A stretch of DNA of 37,709 bases from Magnetococcales bacterium (GTDB lineage: Bacteria > Pseudomonadota > Magnetococcia > Magnetococcales > Magnetaquicoccaceae), in NCBI GenBank assembly GCA_015231375.1, contig JADGBT010000035.1, forward strand, positions 1 through 37,709, written 5' to 3'. Made by a program: the position numbers and the translations under genes. How positions within the stretch are numbered: the stretch's first letter is position 1; each line of letters starts with the position of its first letter. Below are positions 26,763 through 36,339 of the stretch, piece after piece. The notes below the pieces were generated by a model. That model worked only from the letters and a program-made list of their open reading frames with translations, did no database searches and was not told the DNA's origin.

Positions 26763-28155
26763 TCGTCGTTTGACCTGGATGGTGCTGCTGCCCATGCTGT
26801 TCGGCTGCTCTTTGAGCTCGGAGCTGTCCAAGCCCGCTCCCGGCATTCCCGGACAATGGCCGGGAGAGTCGGCGGCGCGGGACGCAAGCGCAACCATCGA
26901 ACCTCATCCGGTACCGTGGCGGGAATTCTATGCCCATCCCCTGCTGCGACGGATGATCGATTCCGCGTTGGAAAATAACCGGGATCTGCGCGCTGCGGCG
27001 GCCCGCATGGAAAAGGCGGCGGCCCTGCTGGGTCTGGCGGGATCCGCCGGTCTGCCCACTTTGCAAGCCGATGGCGGTCATCAGGCCTCCCGCACCCCGG
27101 CGGATCTCTCCTCCACCGGTCAGGCGGCGATCTCCCATCGGGAGGATATGGGGCTGTCGTTGCCTGCCTTCGAGCTGGACCTGCGGGGCAGACTGGCGAG
27201 CCTGGAGGAGTCGGCCCGGGCCGACTATCTGGCCAGCAGCGAGGCCGCCTACGCGGTACGGGTGGTGTTGATCTCCCAGGTGGTGGAGACCTGCATCAGT
27301 TGGCGGGAGATGGTGGAGCGGAGCGCTTTGGCTCAGGCCGCGCTGTCGATCCAGCAGGAGTCGCGGGATCTGGCCCGGAAGCGGGTGGGGGCGGGTGTGA
27401 CCCAGGCCCAGACCGATTTGCGTGCCGCCATGGTGCTGGAAGGGATGCGGGCCGATTTGGCCGAATCCCGCCGTCAGGAGTCTTTGGCTTTCAATGCGCT
27501 GCGGCTGTTGACCGGAACCGAACCCGATCCCTCCTGGCCCTGGCCGACCTTGGCGGAGTTGGATTTGATGGGACGGATGCGTTTGGCGTTGCCGGATCGG
27601 GTATTGACCTTGCGTCCCGACGTGCGCGCCGCCGAACAGCGTTTGCTGGGGGCCAACGCCAATATCGACGCCGCCCGCGCCGCCTTCTGGCCGCGCATTC
27701 TGTTGACCACTTCGGTGGGCAGCGCCAGTCAGGCCTTGAGTGGGCTGTTTGGGTCCGGTTCCATGGCCTGGAGTTTCGTGCCCCGGATCGATTTGCCGAT
27801 TTTCGATTTCTCACGACGCCAGAACGAACTGGCCGCCGCCGAGGCGGAACGCAAGGCCCTGTTGGCCGAATACGAAAAAGTGGTGCAACAATCCTTCCGG
27901 GAGGTGGCGGACGCTTTGACTTCCCGTGGCGTGCTGGAGGAGCGTCTGAAGGCGCTCACCGCTACACGCGACGCCCAGAAGGGACGGGTGGTGTTGATCG
28001 ACAAGCGTTATCGCGCCGGTCTGGACAGCCGCCAGTCCCTCCTGGATGCCCAGCAGGAGCTGCACGCCAACGAACAGCAGTTGTGCATGGCCCGGGCGCG
28101 GCTGTTGATCAATCAGATCCAGTTCTTTAAGGCGTTGGGGGGTGGGGTGGCATAA
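26755..28155 (+). CDS. outer-membrane efflux lipoprotein (NodT/OprM family)
   Basis: A 466-residue protein that overlaps the pump gene by 8 bp, which implies translational coupling. The GAGGAG site lies within the pump gene. Lipobox LFGC places Cys18 at the mature N-terminus. Two repeats of an outer-membrane-factor fold follow, with motifs 'SALENNRDLRAAAARMEKA', 'LRPDVRAAEQRLLGANANI' and 'SFREVADALTSRG'. It forms the trimeric outer-membrane channel of the tripartite pump. It ends the operon. Confidence 0.95.
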   Translation: MFDRRLTWMVLLPMLFGCSLSSELSKPAPGIPGQWPGESAARDASATIEPHPVPWREFYAHPLLRRMIDSALENNRDLRAAAARMEKAAALLGLAGSAGLPTLQADGGHQASRTPADLSSTGQAAISHREDMGLSLPAFELDLRGRLASLEESARADYLASSEAAYAVRVVLISQVVETCISWREMVERSALAQAALSIQQESRDLARKRVGAGVTQAQTDLRAAMVLEGMRADLAESRRQESLAFNALRLLTGTEPDPSWPWPTLAELDLMGRMRLALPDRVLTLRPDVRAAEQRLLGANANIDAARAAFWPRILLTTSVGSASQALSGLFGSGSMAWSFVPRIDLPIFDFSRRQNELAAAEAERKALLAEYEKVVQQSFREVADALTSRGVLEERLKALTATRDAQKGRVVLIDKRYRAGLDSRQSLLDAQQELHANEQQLCMARARLLINQIQFFKALGGGVA

Positions 28156-28204
28156 GCCGGGAGTCGGCGCATACACCGTCGCGTCCATGCGTTTGGTGGC
28201 ACCC

Positions 28205-28248
28205 CAGGGAACCGTGGTCAATTTTATCCCTTCTCTGCCGGTTCCCTG
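28205..28248. repeat. 10-bp inverted repeat between convergent genes
   Basis: CAGGGAACCG 28205-28214 and CGGTTCCCTG 28239-28248 form a perfect 10-bp inverted repeat with a 24-base loop, 50 bp past the outer-membrane factor stop. It lies between that gene and the convergent unknown gene. It may act as a bidirectional terminator; no T-tract follows. Confidence 0.5.
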
Positions 28249-28342
28249 AGGGATCGGCGTCCCCTGCCACATTGACCTCTGGACGGCATTCCTGGTTCGG
28301 ACGGAACGGATCGAACGGGGTCATGTTCGGCGTTCGTTGAGA

Positions 28343-29056
28343 TCAGGAATCCAGCCAGTTGAGGGTGAGATAACGCATGCCGTTGCGGTCCTGGAAGGCG
28401 TTTTCCAACTCGGCGCGGGTCAAGCGCGTCGGATCCCCCATGTTCAACAGGATCCGCTCCCCGGTCTGCAAGCGCAGGATGGTCCGGTCGAAACGCTCCC
28501 GGTCCCAGCCAAGATGGGCACGCAGACGATGGATGGCGACGAAATTCCTGCCCTGCCCGATCTCCAGAAACGCATTATGCAGGGCTGTTTCGTCATCCGC
28601 GTCCGGCATGATCACGACGACGGGTTCCGGCGGCTTTCCAGAGCTGGAGAGACGCAGGATGGGGGTGAAATCGGCTTTCAGGCTGATGCAGACGATCTCG
28701 CCTGCCTCCAACAACCGTGTCAGGGCTGGGGCGACGCGGAGTTTGGGCATGGGCAGATTCAGGGCCAGTTGCGCGGGGGTGAAGGTTGCCAACCGTCTGG
28801 CCTTGTCGAGCAGAAAGGTCTCGTCCGACAGATTCAGCGCCACATACAGGGTGCGTCCCCCCTGGACGACGCGCAACACCTCGCCACAATGATGCCGTAA
28901 CGCCCCGCTCAAGGCCGCCATGGAATCACCGGGGGACACCCCCAGATCGCGCGCCAGAACCACGCCAATCACCTTGAAAAACTCATTCCGGGAGACGAAA
29001 AGCTTCTCCCGGGCCTGCAGACGATCCAAGACGCGTTGGGCGATCACTGGAATCAC
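28343..29056 (-). CDS. unknown protein, possible winged-helix domain
   Basis: 237 residues starting with GTG at 29056, preceded by AAGGTG about six bases away. I do not recognise the family with confidence. It has no signal peptide or membrane segment. The C-terminal third ('GRNFVAIHRLRAHLGWDRERFDRTILRLQ' region, about 170-200, then 'LLNMGDPTRLTRAELENAF', ending 'YLTLNWLDS') looks like a winged helix of the kind found in many bacterial hypothetical proteins. The N-terminal part is helical with a conserved-looking 'SRNEFFKVIGVVLA'. It may be a DNA-binding regulator, but this is a guess from secondary-structure pattern. It is a single gene between the efflux operon and the FIST operon. Confidence 0.6.
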   Translation of the reverse strand: MIPVIAQRVLDRLQAREKLFVSRNEFFKVIGVVLARDLGVSPGDSMAALSGALRHHCGEVLRVVQGGRTLYVALNLSDETFLLDKARRLATFTPAQLALNLPMPKLRVAPALTRLLEAGEIVCISLKADFTPILRLSSSGKPPEPVVVIMPDADDETALHNAFLEIGQGRNFVAIHRLRAHLGWDRERFDRTILRLQTGERILLNMGDPTRLTRAELENAFQDRNGMRYLTLNWLDS

Positions 29057-29478
29057 GGTGACACCTTTATCATGAAGATTGGGGTGAATCGATCACGAAC
29101 GTACCGATTCAAGACCTGGATGCTGGCCCCCATTCTACCCTTCCTGGTGAACACGCGCCAAGGGAATGCGCGCTGATTCGTGTGGCTCCGGTCTGGAACG
29201 CACCTGGAAGGTGTGCAAACGCCGTCGTCTGCGCACAGTGATTTTAGGAATGGTTCTGTTCTGGCGGCACGCTTGATCACCGGCGGTCGTCGGGGGAAAG
29301 GATGTCCCGGGCGACTTGGTTCGGCGTTTGATGCTTGCGTGCGGTTTTTCTATGCTTGAAACAGAAATCTGTATTGTTGATTCTGAATGGATACGTTATC
29401 TTTTCATTCTTGGCCGGGGGTGGACTTGTCCCTTTTCGATCATGCCACACGGAAATTCTATCGGAGTCATGACAAGGC
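29057..29478. promoter_or_regulatory. intergenic region with a possible promoter of the FIST operon
   Basis: 422 bp that I find no gene in. A possible plus-strand promoter is TTGATG 29328-29333, a 17-bp spacer and TATGCT 29351-29356, about 120 bp upstream of the FIST gene. The rest is unassigned. Short frames here have no convincing start or composition. Confidence 0.35.
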
Positions 29479-30630
29479 ATGGAAATCAAACAGATTCAGT
29501 TCCATAATCAGGTGTTTGACCGCTTGCTTTTGGAACCGTTGCAGCAGATGGATCCCATGTTTGTGCTTGTCTTCGCTGACAAGAAATATCTTCTGGATCC
29601 CGTTGTCGTATCCGGGTTGGAGGCTGCCTTTCCTGATGCGCATTGTGTGGGTGTTTCAACTGCGGGTGAAATTTCCAATCAGGGGATGAGCAACGAATCG
29701 TGCGTGGTGACTGCCATACGTTTTGCTCACGGCAGCGTGCGGGTGGCTACGGCGGAAGTCACGACTTTGGAGGAGTCCCGGCAGGCCGGCGTGGACGTTG
29801 GCAAAGGGTTATCGGGGTCTGACTTGCGAGCGGTGCTGCTCTTCGCACCCGGGTTGGCAGTCAACGGCTGCGCCTTGATCGCCGGATTGAGCAGCATCGT
29901 GGGCGAGGAGATGGATATCGTGGGCGGATTGGCTTGCGAATCGGGCATCATTCGGCAAACCCTGGTGATGTCTGCGGCCGAGGTCTCCGCGCAGCGTGTG
30001 GTGGCCGTGGGTCTGTACGGCGAGCATCTGGCGATCCGTCGCTGTTCCCAGGGCGGATGGGTTCCTTTTGGTCCCATGCGCAAGGTGACGCGGTGCGAGG
30101 GCCATGTTCTGCTGGAACTCGACGGAGAACCGGCTCTGGACCTCTACAGCCGTTATCTGGGGGAATACGCCAGGGAATTGCCCGATTCCGGGTTGCGTTT
30201 TCCGTTCGAGATGCATCATTCCAGACCCTTTTCCGCAGATCCCGGCGTGATTCGCACGGTTCTCGACGTGGACCGATCCCGTGGAGGGTTGATCCTGGGC
30301 GGGGAGGTTGACCCGAACGGTTATGTACGCCTCATGCATGTCACCAGTGCCAAACTGGTGAGCGGAGCCGGTCAGGCGGCAGATTGCGCGCAGGAGCAAC
30401 AGATGATCAGCAGTCCTGGATTGGGGTTGTTGATTAGTTGCGTGGGTCGCAAACTCATTATGGGTGATCAAATTGTCGAGGAACTGGAGATGGTCCGTGA
30501 CAGACTGGGACGTCAGCATACCGTGACGGGATTCTATGCCCACAGTGAGATCGGTCCTTTGGGAGCTACCCGAACCTGTGCGCTGCACAACCTGACCATG
30601 ACCATTGCCCTGATCACCGAGGATGTCTGA
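29479..30630 (+). CDS. FIST-domain sensory protein
   Basis: 383 residues, cytosolic. ATG 29479 has AAGG close upstream. FIST N-domain (about 27-215): 'FVLVFADKKYLLD', 'HCVGVSTAGEISNQG' and 'GLAVNGCALIAGLSSIVG...IVGGLACE', the typical small-molecule sensing fold. FIST C-domain (about 216-365): 'LELDGEPALDLYSRYLG', 'FPFEM', 'GLLISCVGRKLIMG' and 'HTVTGFYAHSEIGPLG'. FIST proteins are thought to bind small ligands such as amino acids and to feed signal transduction; the ligand cannot be read here. It starts a three-gene operon with the hybrid kinase 3 bp downstream, implying that this sensor supplies the kinase's input. Confidence 0.93.
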   Translation: MEIKQIQFHNQVFDRLLLEPLQQMDPMFVLVFADKKYLLDPVVVSGLEAAFPDAHCVGVSTAGEISNQGMSNESCVVTAIRFAHGSVRVATAEVTTLEESRQAGVDVGKGLSGSDLRAVLLFAPGLAVNGCALIAGLSSIVGEEMDIVGGLACESGIIRQTLVMSAAEVSAQRVVAVGLYGEHLAIRRCSQGGWVPFGPMRKVTRCEGHVLLELDGEPALDLYSRYLGEYARELPDSGLRFPFEMHHSRPFSADPGVIRTVLDVDRSRGGLILGGEVDPNGYVRLMHVTSAKLVSGAGQAADCAQEQQMISSPGLGLLISCVGRKLIMGDQIVEELEMVRDRLGRQHTVTGFYAHSEIGPLGATRTCALHNLTMTIALITEDV

Positions 30631-30633
30631 AAG

Positions 30634-33600
30634 ATGCATCGTCTTTTGCAACGGCAACTGCAAAAAGCCCTGGGGCTGAAGGATGATTGTGATGTCGAGG
30701 CCTGGTTGGCGCAGAGGGCTGGCTCGAATCCGGGAGAAACCCGGGAGTGGTTGTCGGGACTGGATGCCATCGGTTTCCTGAGCAGTATCAACGCCGCTTA
30801 TGAACGCTATGAGCGTGACATCGCCCTGTGTGACCGCAGCCTTAATCTCTCTTCAGAGGAGCTGCATCAACTCAACGAACGTCTGCATCGTGAGTTGTTG
30901 TCGCAATCCAAGGTGTTGACATCGTTGCGTCAAACAGCCAACCAGTTGTTGATGGCTACCGGACAGCCCCTGTTGGAAGAGGATTTCGGCGGGTTGGAAT
31001 ATCTCACCCAGTTGATGTCCCAAATGGTGCGACAACGGGAACAAACGCAAAAAGATCTGGAGGAGACGCTCTTTCAGATGAAACGTGTCATCATCGAAAA
31101 GGCGGCCAACGCCATTGTCACCATGGACGCCACTGGACGGATACGCTCTTTCAACGCTGCGGCAGAACGATTGTTCGGTCATGCCGCTGATCGGATCATC
31201 GGGCAGAGCGTCAAGCGGTTGATGCACGCACGCGATCATGCGGCGCACGATCAAAGCATGGCGAACTACCTGGAGACCGGTGTCAGTCACATCATCGGCG
31301 TGGCCACGGAGTTGGAAGGTGTTCGGTCCGATGGCAGCACGGTTCCTGTCGAGTTGACGGTCAGCGAGATGGTGGTGGGTGGCGCGCGCATGTTTGTGGG
31401 CATCATGACGGATATCACCTTGCGCAAGCAATCCGCAGACCGTCTGCGTCACAGCGAAGCCACGGTCCGGGCGATTGTCGAGACTGCGGTCAATGGCATC
31501 ATCACCATCGATGCGACGGGTACGGTATGTTTGTTCAATCCGTCGGCGGAAACCCTGTTCGGCTACAAAGCCGAAGAGGTCATCGGCCAGAACATCAAGA
31601 TGCTCATGCCTTCCCCGTATCGCGAGGCCCACGACGGCTATTTGCGCCGCTATCTGGAAAGCGGCGCGCGTACCATCATCGGGGTTGGTCGGGAGGTGGA
31701 AGGGCGTCGGCGCGATGGGGAGACCTTTCCTTTGAATCTGGCGGTCAGCGAGTTGGGGATTGGCGATGAACGAATGTTCGTCGGCATCCTGACCGATTTG
31801 ACCTCCCGCAAGGCGGTGGAACAGGCTCTGATCGATGCCAGGGAACTGGCGGATCAGGCCAATCGTCTCAAAGGAGATTTTCTGGCCAACATGAGCCATG
31901 AAATCCGTACACCGATGAATGCCATCATGGGGATGACCCATCTGGCCCTGCAAACCCATCTGACGGACAAACAGCGGGAATATTTGAGCAAGATTCAATA
32001 CTCTGCCCGCAATCTGCTGGGTATTCTCAACGACATCCTCGACTTCTCCAAAATAGAGGCCGGTAAACTGACCATGGAGCAGATCGAGTTCCGGCTGGAT
32101 GAGGTGTTGGACAACCTGGTCAACATGATTGGCACCAAGGCGGAAGAAAAAGGACTGGTTCTGGAGGTGTCTTGTGCCGGGTCTGTTCCGGAGGTGTTGG
32201 TGGGCGATCCGTTGCGTCTGGGGCAGGTGCTGATCAATCTTGGCAACAATGCGGTCAAGTTTACCGAAACGGGTCATATTCGGCTCTCCGTGGAGCGATT
32301 GGAAGACGCGAATTCACCGATTCGGCTGGGTTTTACCATTCAGGATACCGGGATCGGCATGAGCGAGGAGCAGCGGGAAAAGCTGTTCCAGGCTTTCATC
32401 CAGGCGGACTCTTCCACGACGCGTCGTTATGGGGGCACCGGTCTGGGGCTGTCCATCTGCAAACGGCTGGTGTCGCTGATGGGAGGGGAAATCCAGGTGG
32501 AGAGCCAATTTGGAAGCGGCAGCACCTTTCGTTTTAGCGCGTCGTTCGGCGGGGACGGGTTCGCCGCAGGAATCGACGCCCAGAAAGATGGACGATCCAG
32601 GCGTCACAAAAGTACCACAAAAAGACGGGACGGAGAGGCCATCCATGGCATTCTGGGTGCTCATGTGCTGCTAGTCGAAGACAACCGGATCAACCAGCAG
32701 GTCGCCACGGAGTTGCTGGAGTCCAACGGCCTGTTCGTGACCCTGGCCAGCAACGGTCTGGAGGCGCTGGAGTGGCTGGGCCGAAAGTCGTTTGATCTGG
32801 TGCTGATGGATGTGCAAATGCCCAAAATGGATGGGTATGCGGTGGCACGGGAGATGCGCCGTGATCCCCGTTGGCACAATCTGCCCATCCTGGCCATGAC
32901 CGCGCATGTCATGGCCGGGGATCGGGAAAAATGTCTGGCAGCGGGCATGGATGACCATATTGCCAAGCCGATTGATCCCGATCGGCTCTTCGAGGCGCTG
33001 GTGAGCTGGATTGCCTCCGGCAGACGCGAGGGGCAACCTGGTTGCCCTGCGTCCGACGCAATGCCGGAGGAACGATTGCCCACAGGCTTGACAGTCATCG
33101 ACATCACCGCCGGAGTCCGGAAGACTGGAGGAAAATCAGGGTTCTTCAAGAAATTGCTTCGAGAATTCTATCGTGATTATCATAATGTTGCCTCACGCAT
33201 GCGGCATCTTGTGACCTGCGGGGATGGCGTCGGGGCGTTGCGACTGGCCCATACGCTCAAGGGGGTAGCCGGTTCCCTGGGGGCACTCCCTCTCGCTCAG
33301 GCAGCCATGGGATTGGAAGCCTGTCTAAGCAAAGGACAATGCCATGCCGACGCAGCAGAACTGACCTTGCTGGAACAGCGGGCAACCGTGTTGTGGGCAG
33401 AACTCGCCCCTTGGGTACACGAACAGGCCTCCATTCCCGTCCTCCCCACCCGTCGCACGGAGACGATCCCCGTGAACAGGGAAGAGGTGACCCAACGTGT
33501 TCAAGAGTTGATCCGTCTGTTGCGTTCGGGTCATTCTAAAAGTGGTGCAAAACTGGCCGAATTGCGGGGCATGGCCGGTGATCCGACCGGCGGACCTCTG

Positions 33601-33705
33601 GTGGAGATCGCTGCCCGGATTGAAGAGTACGAATTTGACGCGGCGCTGGCATGTCTGTTGGATTGGGCCAATTCTTTACAGATCCGGATCCCGGAAGGAG
33701 TTTGA
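30634..33705 (+). CDS. cytosolic hybrid histidine kinase (PAS-PAS-HisKA-HATPase-REC-Hpt)
   Basis: 1023 residues with no membrane segment. Order: an N-terminal helical/coiled region (1-150), PAS 1 (about 152-262), PAS 2 (about 277-390), HisKA with His422 ([14 protein letters not shown]), HATPase (N-box near Asn539, G boxes near 571-575 and 600-606), a receiver with Asp726 ([12 protein letters not shown]) and a C-terminal Hpt domain with His873 ([15 protein letters not shown]). This is a complete phosphorelay in one chain. The two PAS domains share FIXL-like motifs such as 'YLE(T/S)G(V/A)' and 'IIGV', and are likely a duplication; whether they bind heme or another cofactor is unknown. The kinase lies between the FIST sensor and the REC-GGDEF gene with 3-bp gaps, so it probably receives input from the first and phosphorylates the second. 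Confidence 0.95.
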   Translation: MHRLLQRQLQKALGLKDDCDVEAWLAQRAGSNPGETREWLSGLDAIGFLSSINAAYERYERDIALCDRSLNLSSEELHQLNERLHRELLSQSKVLTSLRQTANQLLMATGQPLLEEDFGGLEYLTQLMSQMVRQREQTQKDLEETLFQMKRVIIEKAANAIVTMDATGRIRSFNAAAERLFGHAADRIIGQSVKRLMHARDHAAHDQSMANYLETGVSHIIGVATELEGVRSDGSTVPVELTVSEMVVGGARMFVGIMTDITLRKQSADRLRHSEATVRAIVETAVNGIITIDATGTVCLFNPSAETLFGYKAEEVIGQNIKMLMPSPYREAHDGYLRRYLESGARTIIGVGREVEGRRRDGETFPLNLAVSELGIGDERMFVGILTDLTSRKAVEQALIDARELADQANRLKGDFLANMSHEIRTPMNAIMGMTHLALQTHLTDKQREYLSKIQYSARNLLGILNDILDFSKIEAGKLTMEQIEFRLDEVLDNLVNMIGTKAEEKGLVLEVSCAGSVPEVLVGDPLRLGQVLINLGNNAVKFTETGHIRLSVERLEDANSPIRLGFTIQDTGIGMSEEQREKLFQAFIQADSSTTRRYGGTGLGLSICKRLVSLMGGEIQVESQFGSGSTFRFSASFGGDGFAAGIDAQKDGRSRRHKSTTKRRDGEAIHGILGAHVLLVEDNRINQQVATELLESNGLFVTLASNGLEALEWLGRKSFDLVLMDVQMPKMDGYAVAREMRRDPRWHNLPILAMTAHVMAGDREKCLAAGMDDHIAKPIDPDRLFEALVSWIASGRREGQPGCPASDAMPEERLPTGLTVIDITAGVRKTGGKSGFFKKLLREFYRDYHNVASRMRHLVTCGDGVGALRLAHTLKGVAGSLGALPLAQAAMGLEACLSKGQCHADAAELTLLEQRATVLWAELAPWVHEQASIPVLPTRRTETIPVNREEVTQRVQELIRLLRSGHSKSGAKLAELRGMAGDPTGGPLVEIAARIEEYEFDAALACLLDWANSLQIRIPEGV

Positions 33706-33708
33706 ATC

Positions 33709-34692
33709 ATGGAAGAAAATCGCATGACCCTGCTGCTTGTCGATGACGAGCCGTTCAATTTGCATCTGCTCCAGGAACTGCTGGAACCAGATTATGATCT
33801 TTTGCTGGCCAAAAACGGTGAACAGGCTTTGCAGCGGGTGCGGGCTGTGCCGCCTCCCGACCTGATCCTGCTGGACATCATGATGCCCGGGGTGGATGGC
33901 TATCAGGTGTTGGAACGGTTGCAGGCCGATCCGAACACACAAAAGATTCCGGTCATTTTCATCACGGCCATGGGAGATGTCGCGAATGAAGCCAAGGGGT
34001 TGGAGCTCGGGGCTGTCGATTACATCAGCAAGCCCATCTCGCTGGCGATTGTGGAGGCGCGGGTCAAGACCCATCTGACCTTGAGAAAAAACATGGTCGC
34101 TTTGCAAGAATTGAATGCCCAACTGGAGAGCAAAAACGATCAGCTTTCAACATTGAACACCATTCTACAGAACATGGCCATGCGGGATGGCCTGACCGGA
34201 ATTCCCAATCGGCGCCATTTTGATCAATATCTGGAGCAAGAGTGGAACCGTGCATTGCGGGATCAGGCTGGTTTGGCATTGATCTTGATGGATATCGATT
34301 TTTTCAAACCCTTCAATGACCACTATGGACATGCCGAGGGAGACGAGTGCCTCAAACAAGTGGCGCGGGCCCTGGCAGACGCCATGCCTAGGAGCGTGGA
34401 TCTGCTGGCCCGTTATGGAGGCGAGGAGTTTGTGTGCGTGTTGCCTGACACCAATCTGGATGGCTTGATCGTGGTTGGCAACAAGCTGCGGGAGACTATC
34501 CATGCACTTGGTTTGCCTCACCATTATTCGAAAGTGGCCGATCATATCACCATCAGCATGGGTGGGGTGAGTATGATCCCCTCCCGTGACATCTCCCCCG
34601 CCTCCCTGGTGAAAGCCGCTGACGACCGGTTGTATCAGGCCAAGGCGGCGGGACGGGACCGGTTGTGTGCTGAGCGGACTGCAATAGACTGA
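33709..34692 (+). CDS. response regulator diguanylate cyclase (REC-GGDEF)
   Basis: 327 residues. AAGGAG sits ahead of ATG 33709, overlapping the kinase end. The receiver has Asp12/Asp13 and phospho-acceptor Asp56 (DLILLDIMMPGVDG), with 'SKP' near 108. A coiled-coil linker (about 125-150) leads to the GGDEF domain, with active-site GGEEF at 237-241 and the inhibitory I-site RSVD at 228-231, exactly five residues ahead. It should make c-di-GMP from two GTP when phosphorylated and be feedback-inhibited through the I-site. This makes c-di-GMP the operon's output. Confidence 0.96.
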   Translation: MEENRMTLLLVDDEPFNLHLLQELLEPDYDLLLAKNGEQALQRVRAVPPPDLILLDIMMPGVDGYQVLERLQADPNTQKIPVIFITAMGDVANEAKGLELGAVDYISKPISLAIVEARVKTHLTLRKNMVALQELNAQLESKNDQLSTLNTILQNMAMRDGLTGIPNRRHFDQYLEQEWNRALRDQAGLALILMDIDFFKPFNDHYGHAEGDECLKQVARALADAMPRSVDLLARYGGEEFVCVLPDTNLDGLIVVGNKLRETIHALGLPHHYSKVADHITISMGGVSMIPSRDISPASLVKAADDRLYQAKAAGRDRLCAERTAID

Positions 34693-35086
34693 AATGTATT
34701 GTCGATGGTGTTGTTGTCTTGCCGCCGATTTCCTGGAAACGGTGAGTTTTAGATGTCCGAATTCCAGACGGTTGGAGCGACCATGCATCCTGCGTATGGC
34801 ACCGCGCTGTCCATTCGCTTTATCCTGTGTGCCAGCACCGCATTCCGACTCATTCGGCGGCAAGGTAAAAGTATGACAAAATTGTAACCGGAAATGGCCA
34901 TTTGTATCCAAATCGGGCCGGAATGGTCGCAATTGTGGAAAAAGCATGACAGGAAGCGGATGAAACGCACAGATATCTTACAATAAATCATTTTATTTTC
35001 AGATGGTTCTGGCTTATACTTTCCTTCATTCGATGTCTGGACGGTTTCGTCACTTCTTTTCGTACCCTTGAATGGAGGCTGTTGCC
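34693..35086. promoter_or_regulatory. intergenic region upstream of the Met-rich gene
   Basis: 394 bp with no gene found. It contains a perfect 12-bp palindrome, AAATGGCCATTT 34892-34903, directly followed by an overlapping ATTTG-tatc-CAAAT inverted repeat. A good-looking -10 hexamer TATACT is at 35015-35020 but no convincing -35 box lies at the right distance, so a transcriptional activator could be needed. AT content rises in this stretch. Confidence 0.35.
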
Positions 35087-35791
35087 ATGAAGACCACCCT
35101 CGTCAAAAGATTTTTGCCCCTGGCCGTTACCCTCTCCCTGATGGCCGGTACCGCCATGGCCCAGGAAAATCCCGGACAAAATGCTCCCCCCGCCGCTCCG
35201 GGTGATCAGACCGCCTGGCAGGGCATGGGTCATCCCGGCATGCAGGGTGGACCCTGGGGTGGTCCCGGCATGGGTCCGGGCATGATGGGCGGACAGCGGG
35301 GCAATCCGAATATGGGCCAGCCGGGCATGGGTCCGGGCATGGGTCCGGGCATGGGCAATCCGAATATGGGCCAGCCGGGCATGGGCAATCCGAATATGGG
35401 TCAGCCGGGTATGGGTCGTCCGGGCATGATGGGCAGACAGGCTGGTGGCATGGATGGCGCTTCCTGGTCCGAACCGGCTGAGGCGCTCAACAGCCGCCTG
35501 GAGTCGATGAAACAGCATTTGACCATCACGGCGGCCCAGGAGCCGGCCTGGAAGGCGTATGTCAAGGCCGTGAGCGAGCAGAACGAAGCCAAAGGCGTCA
35601 TGCGCAAAGAGATGTTCACCACGCCTCCGAAAGATGATGTGGATATGGAAACGCGGCGCATCGAGGGCATGGAGCGCATGCTGACCCACAAAAAGGCTGT
35701 TCTGACCACCTACAAGGCCCTGCTGGCCCAGTTGGACGAGCGTCAGAAGGGCATTCTGGGACCGGCGCAGACCCAACCCTGCCAGCCGTGA
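35087..35791 (+). CDS. periplasmic Met/Gly/Pro-rich protein, Spy/CpxP-like LTxxQ family
   Basis: 234 residues. ATG 35087 follows GGAGG at eight bases; an upstream ATG at 35072 does not. A signal peptide (1-25, cleavage after TAMA) is followed by a low-complexity zone (about 40-120) full of GM, PGM and NPNMGQPGM units. After it comes a helical domain with 'LTITAAQEPAWKAYVKAV' (about 143-160), the LTxxQ signature of Spy/CpxP-like proteins. Methionine clusters in exported proteins often bind Cu(I) or Ag(I), and the following genes encode an HMA protein and a CopA-type ATPase. A copper-binding or envelope-stress role is therefore plausible but inferred. Confidence 0.78.
   Translation: MKTTLVKRFLPLAVTLSLMAGTAMAQENPGQNAPPAAPGDQTAWQGMGHPGMQGGPWGGPGMGPGMMGGQRGNPNMGQPGMGPGMGPGMGNPNMGQPGMGNPNMGQPGMGRPGMMGRQAGGMDGASWSEPAEALNSRLESMKQHLTITAAQEPAWKAYVKAVSEQNEAKGVMRKEMFTTPPKDDVDMETRRIEGMERMLTHKKAVLTTYKALLAQLDERQKGILGPAQTQPCQP
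35302..35430 (+). repeat. 30-bp-period coding repeat in the Met-rich gene
   Basis: Units beginning gggcaatccgaatatggg(c/t)cag recur: two adjacent 30-bp copies at 35353-35382 and 35383-35412, an earlier related copy near 35300, and short PGMG spacers. They encode NPNMGQPGMG. High identity between copies suggests recent duplication, and the length probably varies between strains. Confidence 0.8.
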
Positions 35792-35841
35792 CGCTTGATT
35801 CATCCCGTTGTTGATGGAGGCCCGCTGGGCAGGGGGTGATC

Positions 35842-36171
35842 ATGGTGCCCGAACCTTGGAACGTGACTCACGATTTGAAAGTCGCCGGGATGGTCTGCGC
35901 CGAATGCGCCGAAATCATCGCCGAGGGGCTGGGCGCCTTGAACGGTGTTTTGAAGGTGGTCACACACTGGCACCGGAATACCGTGACCGTCACCTATGAT
36001 CTGCAACGGGTGCGGATTCACGCCTTGGAGAAACTGTTGACCGAGATCGGGTTTCCCCCCGATCCCGGTTTCATTCAGCGCAAAAAAAGGGACTGGATCC
36101 GCTTCGTGGACCAGAATACCCTCGATGCCATGAAACACCGGGGAGCCTGTTGCAATCGGCCTCCCCGGTGA
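35842..36171 (+). CDS. small HMA-domain metal-binding protein with C-terminal Cys pair
   Basis: 109 residues. ATG 35842 lies just after AGGGGG; a GTG at 35836 is in frame. The HMA fold has the metal-binding motif GMVCAECAE (Cys19, Cys22) and 'VTVTYDLQRV'. A classical CopZ is about 68 residues; this one has a basic C-terminal extension of about 40 residues ending in Cys103-Cys104. It could deliver Cu(I) to the ATPase encoded 168 bp downstream. Its stop codon lies inside a terminator stem. Confidence 0.85.
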   Translation: MVPEPWNVTHDLKVAGMVCAECAEIIAEGLGALNGVLKVVTHWHRNTVTVTYDLQRVRIHALEKLLTEIGFPPDPGFIQRKKRDWIRFVDQNTLDAMKHRGACCNRPPR

Positions 36172-36176
36172 TTTTT
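36136..36176 (+). terminator. Rho-independent terminator overlapping the HMA gene end
   Basis: A perfect 10-bp stem (CACCGGGGAG 36136-36145, CTCCCCGGTG 36161-36170) with a 15-base loop is followed by five T at 36172-36176. The final codons and the TGA stop of the HMA gene (36169-36171) lie in the stem. It should limit read-through to the ATPase gene, which may have its own promoter. Confidence 0.85.
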
Positions 36177-36339
36177 CCTTTATGGCATTGGCTGGCCCTT
36201 TGGCGGGTCACGCAGCCCCCGCGCCATTAATCCTTCGCCATCCCGCAAGAGTCGTGCGATGATGCACGGGTCTTTTCGTTGGTTTCTGACGTTTTCCAAA
36301 ACCAGACATTTTAAAAAATTCAAGAACGGGAGAAACCCC

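Noticed and set aside
22116-26897. A very long minus-strand open frame (about 1590 codons) opposite the efflux operon
   Set aside because: It is antisense to three well-recognised genes and its translation is Gly/His/Gln-rich low-complexity, typical of the shadow of GC-rich coding DNA.
29316-29507. Short open frame overlapping the FIST start
   Set aside because: No ribosome-binding site, no recognisable domain, and it overlaps the FIST gene in another frame.
35302-35430. Regular 30-bp repeats considered as a CRISPR array
   Set aside because: The copies are tandem with no unique spacers, are in frame, and encode a Met/Gly/Pro repeat within a secreted protein.
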